Below, one piece after another: positions 54,638 to 63,896 of a stretch of 64,000 nt of DNA. The notes beneath the pieces are model-generated. The model was not told where the DNA came from and searched no databases. It worked only from the letters and a program-made list of their open reading frames with translations. The translations under genes and the position numbers were made by a program. Origin of the DNA: Arthrobacter roseus (GTDB lineage: Bacteria; Actinomycetota; Actinomycetes; Actinomycetales; Micrococcaceae); assembly GCF_016907875.1 (NCBI RefSeq), contig NZ_JAFBCU010000001.1:2046001-2110000 (forward strand). The letters are read 5' to 3'. Each line of letters starts with the position of its first letter. Position 1 is the first letter of the stretch.

Positions 54638-55687
54638 GTGAGTACACCGACCCTGAACCAGGCACCCCTTCGTGAATTTACGCGCATCCACGGAATTGGC
54701 GCGTACAGACCAGATGTCATCGTCACCAATGAAGACGTCTGCCAGTGGATCGAATCCTCCGATGAATGGATCCGGAAGCGCACCGGAATAGCTACACGCC
54801 ATCGGGCCAGTCCCGACGTTGGCGTCACCGACATGGCCGAGGGTGCAGCTCGCGAAGCCCTGGAAAAGGCTGGCATCGACGCATCGCAGCTTGGTGCCGT
54901 TATCGTTTCCACCGTGACGCATCCTTACGCCACACCGTCAGCCGCCGCGGACCTTGCGCACCGGATAGGTGCTACTCCAGCCCCTGCCTTCGATATTTCC
55001 GCTGCCTGTGCTGGTTACTGCTACGGCATTGCACAAGCTGATGCTCTGGTCCGCTCCGGCGCCGCAGACTACGTGTTGGTTGTCGGCGTCGAGAAGCTTT
55101 CAGACATCATCGATAACAGTGAACGGAGCATTTCGTTCCTGCTCGGTGACGGAGCAGGCGCCGCCATCATCGGTCCCTCTGACACCGCTGGCATTGGCCC
55201 CTCAGTGTGGGGATCCGACGGTAGCAAGTGGGGCGCCGTCGGAATGACCGGCTCCATGCTGGCCCTCCGGGACCTTGCGCTGACCGACGAATCAGGCTCG
55301 GATCCGGACGCAGCCGCAGTCGCCGCCGCTTGGCCCACCCTGCGCCAAGACGGGCAGACCGTGTTCCGCTGGGCCGTGTGGGAGATGGCCAAGGTTGCCC
55401 AGGAAGCCCTGGACCGTGCAGGAATCGAGGCCAAAGATCTGGCAGCATTCGTCCCGCATCAGGCCAACATGCGCGTCATTGACGAACTGGCAAAAGTCCT
55501 CAAACTTCCCGACCATGTTGCTGTTGGCCGGGACATCGAGGACGCAGGAAATACTTCCGCAGCTTCTATCCCGCTAGCAACACACCGGCTCCTGCGTGAA
55601 CAACCACACCTCTCGGGCGGCCTCTCGCTACAGATCGGATTTGGCGCTGGGCTTGTATTCGGCGCCCAGGTCGTAGCGCTTCCCTGA
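54638..55687 (+). CDS. fabH: 3-oxoacyl-ACP synthase III
   Basis: Starts fatty-acid chains by condensing acyl-CoA with malonyl-ACP, 349 aa. The Cys-His-Asn triad is in ISAACAGYCYG, FVPHQANMR and EDAGNTSAAS. GTG at 54638 follows AAGGA and lies 8 bp after fabD. In actinobacteria FabH often prefers branched starters. Nothing here fixes the preference. Confidence 0.96.
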   Translation: MSTPTLNQAPLREFTRIHGIGAYRPDVIVTNEDVCQWIESSDEWIRKRTGIATRHRASPDVGVTDMAEGAAREALEKAGIDASQLGAVIVSTVTHPYATPSAAADLAHRIGATPAPAFDISAACAGYCYGIAQADALVRSGAADYVLVVGVEKLSDIIDNSERSISFLLGDGAGAAIIGPSDTAGIGPSVWGSDGSKWGAVGMTGSMLALRDLALTDESGSDPDAAAVAAAWPTLRQDGQTVFRWAVWEMAKVAQEALDRAGIEAKDLAAFVPHQANMRVIDELAKVLKLPDHVAVGRDIEDAGNTSAASIPLATHRLLREQPHLSGGLSLQIGFGAGLVFGAQVVALP

Positions 55688-55765
55688 GAAAAACCCTCAG
55701 CTCAAGCTGTCAACCGCGGCTTGTACAACCACCGGAAAACCGGTAACAACAGAAAAGGAGCCACC

Positions 55766-56011
55766 ATGGCTAGCAACGAAGAAATCCTGGCCGGTCTAAC
55801 AGAAATCGTCAACGAGGAAACGGGGCTCGCACCGGAGGCCGTAGAACTCGACAAGTCGTTCACCGACGATCTCGACATTGATTCGATCTCCATGATGACC
55901 ATCGTGGTCAATGCCGAAGAGAAGTTCGGCGTCCGTATCCCCGACGAAGAGGTCAAGAACCTCAAGACTGTTGGCGACGCTGTGGACTTCATCGCCAACG
56001 CCCAGGCCTGA
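55766..56011 (+). CDS. acpP: Acyl carrier protein
   Basis: An 81-aa acidic ACP. The phosphopantetheine serine is in DLDIDSISM (Ser41). The motif normally reads DSL, and here Leu is replaced by Ile. AAGGAG lies 7 nt before the ATG at 55766. Third gene of the fab operon. Confidence 0.97.
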   Translation: MASNEEILAGLTEIVNEETGLAPEAVELDKSFTDDLDIDSISMMTIVVNAEEKFGVRIPDEEVKNLKTVGDAVDFIANAQA

Positions 56012-56130
56012 GACCAGTTGCTCCGCACCCCGGAGCCCAGGTGGCCGCCCGGATGATCCGTGCGGCCACCAGAACCGCGTAACTTCACGCTTCCGTCACG
56101 ACGGTGGCAACTGTTTGAGAAAGTGAAAAA

Positions 56131-57366
56131 ATGGCCCGCAAAGTAGTCATCACTGGACTGGGAGCTACGACGCCTATCGGCGGCGATGTCCCAACCATGT
56201 GGAAAAATTCCCTCCAGGGCGTTTCCGGAGCCCGGACCCTTGAGGATGACTGGGTAGAGAAGTACCAACTTCCTGTCACCTTTGCCGCGCGAGTCTCCGT
56301 GCCCGCCAAGGACGTTCTGGAGCGATTTGAAGCCAAGCGCATGGACCCCTCAACACAGTTCGGAGTCATCGCTGCCCGCGAAGCGTGGAAAGACTCCGGC
56401 CTCTCTGACATTGACCACGACCGTTTCGCCGTGGCTTTTGCAACCGGCATAGGCGGCGTCTGGACTTTGCTTGACGCATGGGACACGCTGCGCGAGAAGG
56501 GTCCGCGACGCGTCCTGCCCATGACGGTTCCCATGCTCATGCCCAACGGTGTCGCAGCTACAGTGAGCCTCGATCTTGGCGCACGTGCAGGAGCACACAC
56601 ACCCGTCAGCGCTTGCGCATCCGGCACTGAGGCTGTCCACCAAGGACTCGAGCTCATCCGCTCCGGAAAAGCTGACATCGTGATGTGCGGCGGCGCCGAA
56701 GCAGCCATCCACCCCATGCCCATGGCAGCATTCGCCTCCATGCAAGCGCTCTCCCGTCGTAACGATGACCCAGAACATGCTTCACGCCCCTACGCAGTGG
56801 ACCGCGATGGGTTCGTCATGGGCGAAGGAGCAGGCGCGCTGGTTCTTGAAGCCGAAGAGCACGCGAAGGCTCGCGGAGCACGGATCTACGCTGAGCTCGC
56901 TGGAACCTCGATCACAGCAGATGCCTTCCACATTACGGCTCCTGACCCGCAAGGACTGGGCGCCACCCGTGCGCTGAAGGCGGCAATGTTTGACGGCAGA
57001 ATTCAGCCTGACGACGTCGTCCATGTCAACGCCCACGCAACGTCTACACCGGTTGGAGATAAGCCGGAGTACGTTGCTTTGAAGGCAGCTCTTGGCGATC
57101 GGGTCAACAACGTGGCGGTATCGGCAACGAAGTCCCAGACCGGCCACCTCCTCGGAGCATCAGGTGCCGTGGAAGCGGTCATGGCGGTCCTGGCCGTTTA
57201 CCATCGACAGGCACCCATCACGATCAACCTCGAGAATCAGGATCCTGAAATCCCTCTTGACGTGGTTACATCTGAACGAAGCCTGCCCCAAGGCGATATC
57301 GTCGCTCTGAGCAATTCCTTCGGTTTCGGTGGACACAACGCTGTTATCGCGGTCCGAAACGTATAA
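56131..57366 (+). CDS. fabF: 3-oxoacyl-ACP synthase II
   Basis: Chain-elongating beta-ketoacyl-ACP synthase of 411 aa. The Cys-His-His triad is in VSACASGTEAV, VNAHATSTPVGD and QTGHLLGASGA. The conserved SNSFGFGGHN closes the protein. It is the last gene of the fab operon before a strong terminator. Confidence 0.96.
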   Translation: MARKVVITGLGATTPIGGDVPTMWKNSLQGVSGARTLEDDWVEKYQLPVTFAARVSVPAKDVLERFEAKRMDPSTQFGVIAAREAWKDSGLSDIDHDRFAVAFATGIGGVWTLLDAWDTLREKGPRRVLPMTVPMLMPNGVAATVSLDLGARAGAHTPVSACASGTEAVHQGLELIRSGKADIVMCGGAEAAIHPMPMAAFASMQALSRRNDDPEHASRPYAVDRDGFVMGEGAGALVLEAEEHAKARGARIYAELAGTSITADAFHITAPDPQGLGATRALKAAMFDGRIQPDDVVHVNAHATSTPVGDKPEYVALKAALGDRVNNVAVSATKSQTGHLLGASGAVEAVMAVLAVYHRQAPITINLENQDPEIPLDVVTSERSLPQGDIVALSNSFGFGGHNAVIAVRNV

Positions 57367-57372
57367 CGACGA

Positions 57373-57410
57373 AAAACGCACCGCAGCCCCTCCGGACTGC
57401 GGTGCGTTTT
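57373..57410. terminator. Terminator of the fab operon
   Basis: A perfect 14-bp stem AAAACGCACCGCAG/CTGCGGTGCGTTTT with a 10-nt loop, 7 bp after fabF. The A/T ends make it usable from both directions, and the gene beyond is convergent. Confidence 0.92.
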
Positions 57411-57448
57411 CTACGGTTCAATCGATGGTCAACCGTGACTCTGATTCT

Positions 57449-57952
57449 CTAGCCCACCTGGTGTAGCCATCTAACTGGGGCACCCTCACCAGCGTGCCGG
57501 AAGGGCTCCAGCTCCTCATCCCACGCTTCGCCGAGCGCAAGAGAGAGTTCGTGGTAAACAGCCGCAGGGTCGCCCGCGCCTGCCTCGTAGGCGTATCGAA
57601 TGCGATCCTCGGAGACCATAATATTTCCGTGGACATCCGTGGTTGCATGGAATATTCCGAGCTCCGGCGTATGGGACCAGCGCCCGCCGTCGGACCCTGG
57701 GCTCTGTTCCTCAGTGATCTCGTAGCGCAGATGCGCCCAGCCCCGCAACGACGACGCAAATTGAGCGCCCGTCCCCTGTGGACCAACCCAAGACAACTCA
57801 GCACGGAACATTCCGGGCGCAGCCGGCTGTGGACACCACTCAAGGTCCGTCCGCTTATCCACGACGGATCCAATTGCCCACTCAATATGTGGGCACAATG
57901 CCGAGGGTGCTGAATGTATGTACAGCACTCCGCGAGCCATCACAACAGTCAT
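57449..57952 (-). CDS. DUF3145 family protein
   Basis: A 167-aa actinobacterial protein of unknown function. The family markers are RGVLYIHSAPSALCPHIEWA at the start, SSLRGWAHLRYEIT in the middle and WDEELEPFRHAGEGAPVRWLHQV at the end (shown in pieces). The ATG at 57952 has GGAGG 5 nt upstream. An ATG at 57940 is also possible. DUF3145 lies next to fabF in other actinobacteria, suggesting a link with lipid synthesis. Confidence 0.9.
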   Translation of the reverse strand: MTVVMARGVLYIHSAPSALCPHIEWAIGSVVDKRTDLEWCPQPAAPGMFRAELSWVGPQGTGAQFASSLRGWAHLRYEITEEQSPGSDGGRWSHTPELGIFHATTDVHGNIMVSEDRIRYAYEAGAGDPAAVYHELSLALGEAWDEELEPFRHAGEGAPVRWLHQVG

Positions 57953-58101
57953 TACATCCTCCATAGCTGTAGATACGTCTTCCCCAACGACCTTCAGCGT
58001 GGATGCGTTGCATCAGCTAGGGTCCATTGTGCCTCAAATATCACGTTTGTGCTACTGGAGAGGCGAGCGCCGACAGAAAGGTATATCATGCGTAAAATCG
58101 C

Positions 58102-59049
58102 TTAAGCTCTGGGATGGGCCTGCTGATAGGTTGTGCGAAGTCGGTCAACCGAAACGTGCGTGTAAATCTGGGTTGTGGCCAGCGAGCTATGCCCCAGCAG
58201 TTCTTGCACGCCGCGTAGGTCCGCACCACCATCGAGGAGGTGGGTAGCGGCTGTGTGGCGTAGTGCATGGGGACCGCTCGCCGACGTGTCCGGCAAGGCA
58301 CCGAAAAGACTGGCTACAACGGCTCGGACTTGTCTCTGATCCACCCTCTTACCTCGTCTGCCCAGAAACAGTGCTGCTCCGCTGTGCTCATTTGCTATCG
58401 CTGGACGCCCACGGCGCAGCCAATCATCGACGGCAGTGCCTGCAGGCACGCCGTAGGGAACGAACCTCTCCTTGTTGCCCTTACCGAGCACCTTGACCAT
58501 GCGCCTGTCATGGTCGACGTCGTCCACATCGAGGCCTGTGAGCTCTCCCACCCTGATACCAGTTGCGTAGAGAAGTTCTAGGAAGGCCCTGTTTCTGACG
58601 GCAATCGGCTCGCCCTCTGTTGCTTCGCTTTCCAGAGACTCAAACAGAGTCGACAGTTGAGCGTGAGCAAGGACGTGCGGTAGCGTCTGCTCTCGCTTGG
58701 GTGCACGGAGCCTCAATGCCGGGTTGACGGATATGAGCTCTTCGCGAACGGCCCATGCGGCGAAACTGCGTGCCGCAGCCGCTCGTCGGGCAAGGGTGGA
58801 TCTCGCTTGGCCCTTGGTGTTGAGTGCTCCCAACCAGCCCCTTAGCATGTTCAGGGATATGTCTTCCAGCACACTCGCGCCACCGGCAGAACAGTACAGT
58901 AGCAGCGACGTGAGGTCAGATTCGTAGGCTCTGCATGTATTGATAGAACGACCACGCTCGGCGACAAGGTACCGTAGGAAGCCCTCTACCGCGTGTCTGA
59001 ACTCCTTCGGCAAACGGATCTGCCCTTGCTGCCTCCCCTCTGCTGTCAT
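58102..59049 (-). CDS. xerC: Tyrosine recombinase XerC
   Basis: A 315-aa chromosome-dimer-resolving recombinase. The N-terminal SAM-like domain covers residues 15-105. The catalytic residues are in ATGIRVGELTGLD (Arg), HALRHTAATHLLDGG (His/Arg), LLGHSSLATTQIYTH (His and Tyr). It lies in the xerC-ogt-dprA-comM run and is chromosomal, not related to the tRNA-Arg element. Confidence 0.94.
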   Translation of the reverse strand: MTAEGRQQGQIRLPKEFRHAVEGFLRYLVAERGRSINTCRAYESDLTSLLLYCSAGGASVLEDISLNMLRGWLGALNTKGQARSTLARRAAAARSFAAWAVREELISVNPALRLRAPKREQTLPHVLAHAQLSTLFESLESEATEGEPIAVRNRAFLELLYATGIRVGELTGLDVDDVDHDRRMVKVLGKGNKERFVPYGVPAGTAVDDWLRRGRPAIANEHSGAALFLGRRGKRVDQRQVRAVVASLFGALPDTSASGPHALRHTAATHLLDGGADLRGVQELLGHSSLATTQIYTHVSVDRLRTTYQQAHPRA

Positions 59050-59080
59050 GGGACTACTCTGCGCCTACCGGGGCACATGC

Positions 59081-59608
59081 TCAAGCCGACTCGCTGAACA
59101 GCAGCCACTCTGCACCGGCTGTGTTGTGAGAGCCGCCAGATGTGTAGTGCGATTCGAGTTGCAACAAGCGCTTTTTGACGATCATTTTTTCGGTTGACGC
59201 ATCCGGGTTGCTGCCAGAACGTACAACCCTATGGCCGGGGAAGATGATGGGTATGGGGTGCGTTGCTATCGCCTGACCGACAGCACGAGCCCGGTAGGGA
59301 TCCCCAAGAGCCTCCGCTATCTGGCGATACGTTTGTTGCTCTCCGTAAGGCACGCGCTGCACCTGGGACCAAACGCGTTGTTGGAAGTCTGTTCCCGTTA
59401 TCTGCGTCTCTACGTCAAAACCGGCCGACCTGCCCGCAAAATAGTTTGTGAACTGGTTTTCGAGGTCGAACCAACGCAACGGTGCCTCAACTCCGATGTC
59501 CGTCCCCGCGGGAGCATTGTCTCCGGCCCAGAGCCGGATCAACGCCCCGCCGCTGACAACGCAGGTCAGACAGCCCACTGGTGAGTCGATCAAGTAGTGC
59601 ATTTTCAT
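59081..59608 (-). CDS. Ogt/MGMT-like protein lacking the catalytic cysteine
   Basis: A 175-aa homologue of O6-alkylguanine-DNA alkyltransferase with the N-terminal RNase-H-like domain and the C-terminal DNA-binding domain (TDFQQRVWSQVQRVPYGEQQ, ARAVGQAIATHP). The active-site motif reads PGHRV (Gly125) where active enzymes have PCHRV, and the preceding Asn is a His. GGC is read clearly on the minus strand. It cannot take up alkyl groups by the normal mechanism, so it is either an alkyltransferase-like (ATL) damage sensor or a decayed gene. It ends 31 bp before xerC. Confidence 0.85.
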   Translation of the reverse strand: MKMHYLIDSPVGCLTCVVSGGALIRLWAGDNAPAGTDIGVEAPLRWFDLENQFTNYFAGRSAGFDVETQITGTDFQQRVWSQVQRVPYGEQQTYRQIAEALGDPYRARAVGQAIATHPIPIIFPGHRVVRSGSNPDASTEKMIVKKRLLQLESHYTSGGSHNTAGAEWLLFSESA

Positions 59609-59629
59609 GGTCTTTCACTTTCTGTTCTT

Positions 59630-60841
59630 TCAACGGTTTTTGCGCCATTCATCGCTGGCGTTTCGGGCTGCCAGTCCTGCCAGTTCCAGTCGTGCCAGAC
59701 CAACTCGGACGCCCTGTAGGCTCAAACCGGACACCTTCGCCAATTTGTCGCGGGTCGAGAACACGCGTATGGGTAGTGCGTCCAGGAGCAGTAGATCTTC
59801 CACGCACAGACCGTCATGGACGGCACGCTCCGCCACCTTTTCCGGTGCCACGCGGGTTTCCTCCAATTCCTGTCCCATTGGCCCACACAGTTCCTTTACT
59901 TCAGAGGCATCCGTGACGCACACAGCATCTGCTTCCCGCAGAAGCCGATGGCAGCCCGCTGAGTTCGCCGAGTGCACCGGTCCAGGAACGGCTCCGAGCG
60001 CCCGGCCCAGTGACGCTGCATGATGGGCGGTATTGAGTGCCCCGGAGCGCCACCTCGCCTCCACCACAACCGTTGCCGCACTCATTGCGGCGATGATCCT
60101 GTTCCGCTGCAGGAATCTCCACCGTGTTGGCGATACACCCGGGGGCACCTCAGCGAGCACGATGCCCCGCTCGCAAATGGCACGTAGCAAATCCTCGTTC
60201 CCCGCAGGGTAGAAGCGATCCAGACCACACGCCATGACGGCGATGGTGGGAATACCCGTCTCCATTGCGGTAGCGGCCAGGGCCGCCCTGTGTGCGTGTG
60301 CGTCGATACCGTAGGCTCCGCCGCTCATCACGGTGTAGCCACTGCCAGCCAGTTCTCCCGCGATGTCGCCAGTGACTGACGCGCCATAGTGAGTGCTGTC
60401 GCGCGAGCCGACGATGGCAACTGTCTTTTCATGGCGGGGAAGGCCATCGCCTGGGTTGCCTCTGGCCCATAAACCGATTGGAGTATTGAGCTGAAGGTCC
60501 TCCAGTGCTGCCGGCCAGAGATCATCGCCGGGTATCAGCAGCGTGCCGCCGAGCCGTCGGATCGTCTCCAGATCTCTTTGTGGCGCCAGGTCCGCGACGC
60601 GCGGACCCCAGCGGTCCATGGATTCGGAGAGCAGCGCCCGCCTGCCGGTTAGACCATGCTCGGCGAGGACCTCTGTTACGAGTTGCTGAACAGCCGCGCT
60701 CACCGGAACTTCCGCCGTCGCCAGACGCAGAGCATCTGCCGCCCCCACCGCCCTGATCAAGGCCATCCCCACGAGATCCGAGGGTTCGAAGAGCCGAGAC
60801 AAGGCAGCCCTAGACTGCCGTTCTGAGAGAGCTCCGGTCAT
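59630..60841 (-). CDS. dprA: DNA-processing protein DprA
   Basis: A 403-aa DprA/Smf protein that loads RecA on incoming single-stranded DNA. The Rossmann-fold core has VAIVGSRDSTHYG, SGGAYGIDAHAHRAAL, CGLDRFYPAGNE and RNRIIAAMSAATVVVEA. A C-terminal winged-helix-like region follows. Its ATG overlaps the comM stop as ATGA (60838-60841), so the two are coupled. Confidence 0.95.
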   Translation of the reverse strand: MTGALSERQSRAALSRLFEPSDLVGMALIRAVGAADALRLATAEVPVSAAVQQLVTEVLAEHGLTGRRALLSESMDRWGPRVADLAPQRDLETIRRLGGTLLIPGDDLWPAALEDLQLNTPIGLWARGNPGDGLPRHEKTVAIVGSRDSTHYGASVTGDIAGELAGSGYTVMSGGAYGIDAHAHRAALAATAMETGIPTIAVMACGLDRFYPAGNEDLLRAICERGIVLAEVPPGVSPTRWRFLQRNRIIAAMSAATVVVEARWRSGALNTAHHAASLGRALGAVPGPVHSANSAGCHRLLREADAVCVTDASEVKELCGPMGQELEETRVAPEKVAERAVHDGLCVEDLLLLDALPIRVFSTRDKLAKVSGLSLQGVRVGLARLELAGLAARNASDEWRKNR

Positions 60842-62379
60842 GACGCCACCTGTTGGCGCAACTGCTGTGCTTCAAGAATCTCATCGGCACCAGGCTGGGT
60901 CAGCCCGCGCAAATCGCCCATGGTCCAGGCAACTTTGAGAACCCGGTCATATCCTCGCGCCGTGATCGTCTCTCGGCGCATTGCCTCGTTGAGAGGCCGC
61001 AGAACCGATTCAGGCAGTTTGAGCTCTTTCTTCAAGACCGTGCCTGGCACTTCGGAGTTGGTCCACAGGCCCCACGGGCGCAGCCGCTCCCGTTGGGCAG
61101 CCCGGGCCTCCGACACCCGGTTGGCCACAGTTGCCGTTGTCTCGGCATCAGTAAACGTTGAATAGTCTGCCATCGACACGCGTTGAACAGTCAGCTGCAG
61201 GTCCACTCTGTCGAGCAGAGGCCCGGAAATCCGACCAAAGTATCGTCGTCGTTGCTGCGCTGTGCAGGTGCAGTCCACTCCTTTACCCGAGGCCAACCCG
61301 CAGGGGCACGGGTTTGCAGCCAGCACCAGTTGGAACCGCGCCGGATACGACGCCGTACCGACAGCCCGATGGAGCACAAGGGATCCACTCTCCAGGGGTT
61401 GGCGCAGGGCGTCCAGCACCCTGCGCTCGTATTCCGGCGCCTCATCCAAAAACAGCACGCCACGGTGTGCTCGTGACGCCGCCCCCGGTCTTGGAATGCC
61501 TGATCCGCCGCCGATGATTGCGGCCGGTGTTGCCGAATGGTGCGGGTTCTCAAACGGGGGCCGTCTGAGCAGTTCCGTACAAGATGCGGCAGCACCAGAT
61601 ATTGAATGGATGGCCGTGGCTTCCATGGCATGGCTGTCACTGAGGTCTGGAAGGATGCCGGGCAGCCGCTCCGCCAACATGGTCTTTCCTGCGCCGGGCG
61701 GTCCCATCATCATGAGATGGTGTGCGCCTGCCGCGGCAATTTCCACAGCAAAGCGAGGTTCAGCCTGCCCAGCAATGTCCGCCATATCAAGCCGCCGCGG
61801 TTCGGCCAGAGAAGGCACAGGCTCAACATCTGGTGCGAGCCTCCCCACGGCGGGCATGATGAGCTCTTTGGGATTAGCGCCAAAATGCAACAGGGTGGCA
61901 GCGACCGAATCAAAGCCACGTACCCTCACGCCCGGAACCAGTTTTGCCTCAGCCAGGTTTTCTCTGGCAACTACCATGTCCAGGTGTCCGGCTGCCACCG
62001 CTGCAATGACTGACGGGAGTACTCCTCTAACGGGCCGTAAACGGCCGTCAAGCCCTACCTCGGATAGAAAGACTGTTGTCCCGGTATCGCGGATATCACC
62101 GTTGGCCCGCAGCGCTGCCATCAGGATCGCGAGATCAAATCCGCTGCCTCGTTTGGGAAGCGATGCAGGAATGAGGTTGACGGTAATCTTCCGTGCACTC
62201 AGTGCGATGCCGGCGTTCTTTGCGGCCGCTCGAATTCTGTCTCTTGATTCATTCAGCGAGGCATCAGGAAGTCCGAGGATGACAAAATTCGGCAGGCTCT
62301 GGCCGATATCAGCTTCGACCTCAATCAGAGAGCCGTCCAGCCCCATCAGGGCTACTGCATACGTTCTGCCCAGAGACAT
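60838..62379 (-). CDS. comM: YifB/ComM family Mg-chelatase-like AAA+ ATPase
   Basis: A 513-aa protein. The N-terminal Lon-substrate-like domain (residues 1-170) is followed by an AAA+ module with Walker A GPPGAGKT (about 227-234), Walker B RGVLFLDEAPE and a zinc-like cluster ANPCPCG...DCTCT. ComM helicases promote branch migration during natural transformation. It lies between yraN (adjacent stop and start, TGAATG) and dprA (ATGA), a tight yraN-comM-dprA operon. Confidence 0.93.
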   Translation of the reverse strand: MSLGRTYAVALMGLDGSLIEVEADIGQSLPNFVILGLPDASLNESRDRIRAAAKNAGIALSARKITVNLIPASLPKRGSGFDLAILMAALRANGDIRDTGTTVFLSEVGLDGRLRPVRGVLPSVIAAVAAGHLDMVVARENLAEAKLVPGVRVRGFDSVAATLLHFGANPKELIMPAVGRLAPDVEPVPSLAEPRRLDMADIAGQAEPRFAVEIAAAGAHHLMMMGPPGAGKTMLAERLPGILPDLSDSHAMEATAIHSISGAAASCTELLRRPPFENPHHSATPAAIIGGGSGIPRPGAASRAHRGVLFLDEAPEYERRVLDALRQPLESGSLVLHRAVGTASYPARFQLVLAANPCPCGLASGKGVDCTCTAQQRRRYFGRISGPLLDRVDLQLTVQRVSMADYSTFTDAETTATVANRVSEARAAQRERLRPWGLWTNSEVPGTVLKKELKLPESVLRPLNEAMRRETITARGYDRVLKVAWTMGDLRGLTQPGADEILEAQQLRQQVAS

Positions 62380-62736
62380 TCAGGACACCGCCCGCAAGTG
62401 TTCAATGCGCGGTGCGTCCTCGCCCGTGTCCAGGACGGCGATAGCGTCTACGCGGAAGCCGGCGAACCGCAGATCATGGGCACGGGCCCATTGGGAAGCC
62501 AACGCGTAGAGCCTCGCCAGCTTGGCTGCGTTGATCGCCTCGAACGGATGGCCGTAGTTCAGGCTGGACCGTGTTTTGACCTCCACGACGACAAGCGTTC
62601 CGCGGTCGATGGCAACGATATCGATCTCCCCGGAAGAGCACTTCCAGTTTCGGTCAATAACCCGCAGACCCAGATTTGTCAGGTAGTCGGCAGCAACGGC
62701 TTCCCCGCGCCTGCCCAGTACATCTTTGGCTTTCAT
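62380..62736 (-). CDS. YraN family (UPF0102) nuclease-fold protein
   Basis: A 118-aa protein with the restriction-endonuclease-like core GEIDIVA...VVVEVKTR, which holds the Asp/Glu/Lys catalytic set. It is found beside rnhB and comM across bacteria and its role is not settled. GGAGG lies 6 nt upstream of the ATG at 62736. Confidence 0.92.
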   Translation of the reverse strand: MKAKDVLGRRGEAVAADYLTNLGLRVIDRNWKCSSGEIDIVAIDRGTLVVVEVKTRSSLNYGHPFEAINAAKLARLYALASQWARAHDLRFAGFRVDAIAVLDTGEDAPRIEHLRAVS

Positions 62737-62839
62737 CAAGCACCTCCACACCCAGCCTGCGGGTGGGAGGACGCCTGTCTTTCACCGATGAACAGCTATG
62801 TGGACAAACACCTACTGGATAGGCACTGTGGAGGAAAAG

Positions 62840-63166
62840 TCAGCGTTCTAAACCGGCATCTTTTGGAAGTGAAAGGTCATCATTTTTGACCAGTTCCTCA
62901 ACGTTTACGTCTTTGAACGTGATGACACGCACGCTCTTGACGAATCGCGCGCTGCGGTACACATCCCAGACCCATGCGTCTTGAAGGGTGAGGTCAAAGT
63001 AAATCTCGCCATCGGCCGATTTGGCCTGCAAGTCAACATGATTCGCTAAATAGAAGCGGCGCTCAGTCTCCACGACGTAACTGAAAAGATTGGCGACGTC
63101 CCTGTACTCCCGGTAGAGCTGCAGCTCCATATCCGTTTCGTAGTTCTCCAGATCATCAGCACTCAT
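62840..63166 (-). CDS. DUF2469 family protein
   Basis: A 108-aa acidic protein restricted to actinobacteria (YETDMELQLYREYRDV, TERRFYLANHVDL, DAWVWDVYR). Function unknown. It is always near rnhB. The ATG at 63166 lies 7 bp past the rnhB stop. The gap to yraN is 103 bp with no obvious promoter. Confidence 0.92.
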   Translation of the reverse strand: MSADDLENYETDMELQLYREYRDVANLFSYVVETERRFYLANHVDLQAKSADGEIYFDLTLQDAWVWDVYRSARFVKSVRVITFKDVNVEELVKNDDLSLPKDAGLER

Positions 63167-63173
63167 ACGTCCA

Positions 63174-63896
63174 TCATCCTCTCTGACCACTGATGTTTAC
63201 AGTTGACCGTTCAGCTGTCGTTTCCGCCACCAGCCGCCAGGTCTTCCGGTGATACTCGGAGGCACCGTGTGCGGCAATTGCGGTCCTGTGAGATTGCGTC
63301 GCGTAGCCCTTGTTGGCATCCCACTGAAAGTGCGGATAGGGTCCGGCCAGATCCTCCATCATTGCATCGCGTTCAACCTTCGCGAGCACAGACGCTGCCG
63401 CCACAGAAGTGCAGTGCATGTCTGCCTTGATCCTGGTGAAGACCGGCGAATCGCAACCCGGCTCAGATTTCACCAGCTCCTCCTCGAACAACGACGACTG
63501 ATAAGCCGGTGACAGCCAGTCATGATTGCCGTCCAGCAGGACAGCATCCGGACGAACGGTCTCCGCCGCCGTCCGCCACGCCCTCGTGCCTGCACGCCTT
63601 AACGCGGCGATCAATCCGACGTCGTCGATCTCCGCTGCTGACGCATGCCCGACGGCGGAGGCGACCGCCCAGCGCGCTATCTTCGGCGCGAGAATCTCAC
63701 GGTTGGACGGACTCAGGAGCTTACTGTCGCGAACACCCTTCAGGCTCCGCACCACCGAGAGGTCGATGACCACGATTCCCACGCTCACAGGCCCCGCAAG
63801 GGCACCGCGCCCCACTTCGTCGCAGCCTGCCACATACCGGTGACCGTGTAAGGAAAAAGTACGCTCAAATCGGAGCGTGGGTGCGCCCATGACCAT
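63174..63896 (-). CDS. rnhB: Ribonuclease HII
   Basis: A 240-aa RNase HII that removes single ribonucleotides from DNA. The catalytic carboxylates are in [13 protein letters not shown] (Asp, Glu), VLLDGNHDW (Asp) and [21 protein letters not shown] (Asp). Its ATG follows the lepB stop directly (TGAATG), so the two are coupled. An ATG two codons later is an alternative. Confidence 0.94.
   Translation of the reverse strand: MVMGAPTLRFERTFSLHGHRYVAGCDEVGRGALAGPVSVGIVVIDLSVVRSLKGVRDSKLLSPSNREILAPKIARWAVASAVGHASAAEIDDVGLIAALRRAGTRAWRTAAETVRPDAVLLDGNHDWLSPAYQSSLFEEELVKSEPGCDSPVFTRIKADMHCTSVAAASVLAKVERDAMMEDLAGPYPHFQWDANKGYATQSHRTAIAAHGASEYHRKTWRLVAETTAERSTVNISGQRG

Noticed and set aside
58102-59049. 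XerC considered as a second mobile-element integrase
   Set aside because: It sits in a conserved chromosomal gene order with no flanking repeats or tRNA, and matches XerC in length and motifs.
61262-62509. A 415-aa open frame on the plus strand opposite comM and yraN
   Set aside because: It lies wholly antisense to two genes with clear motifs, is rich in Ser/Arg/Pro/Ala, and arises from GC-rich codon use on the other strand.
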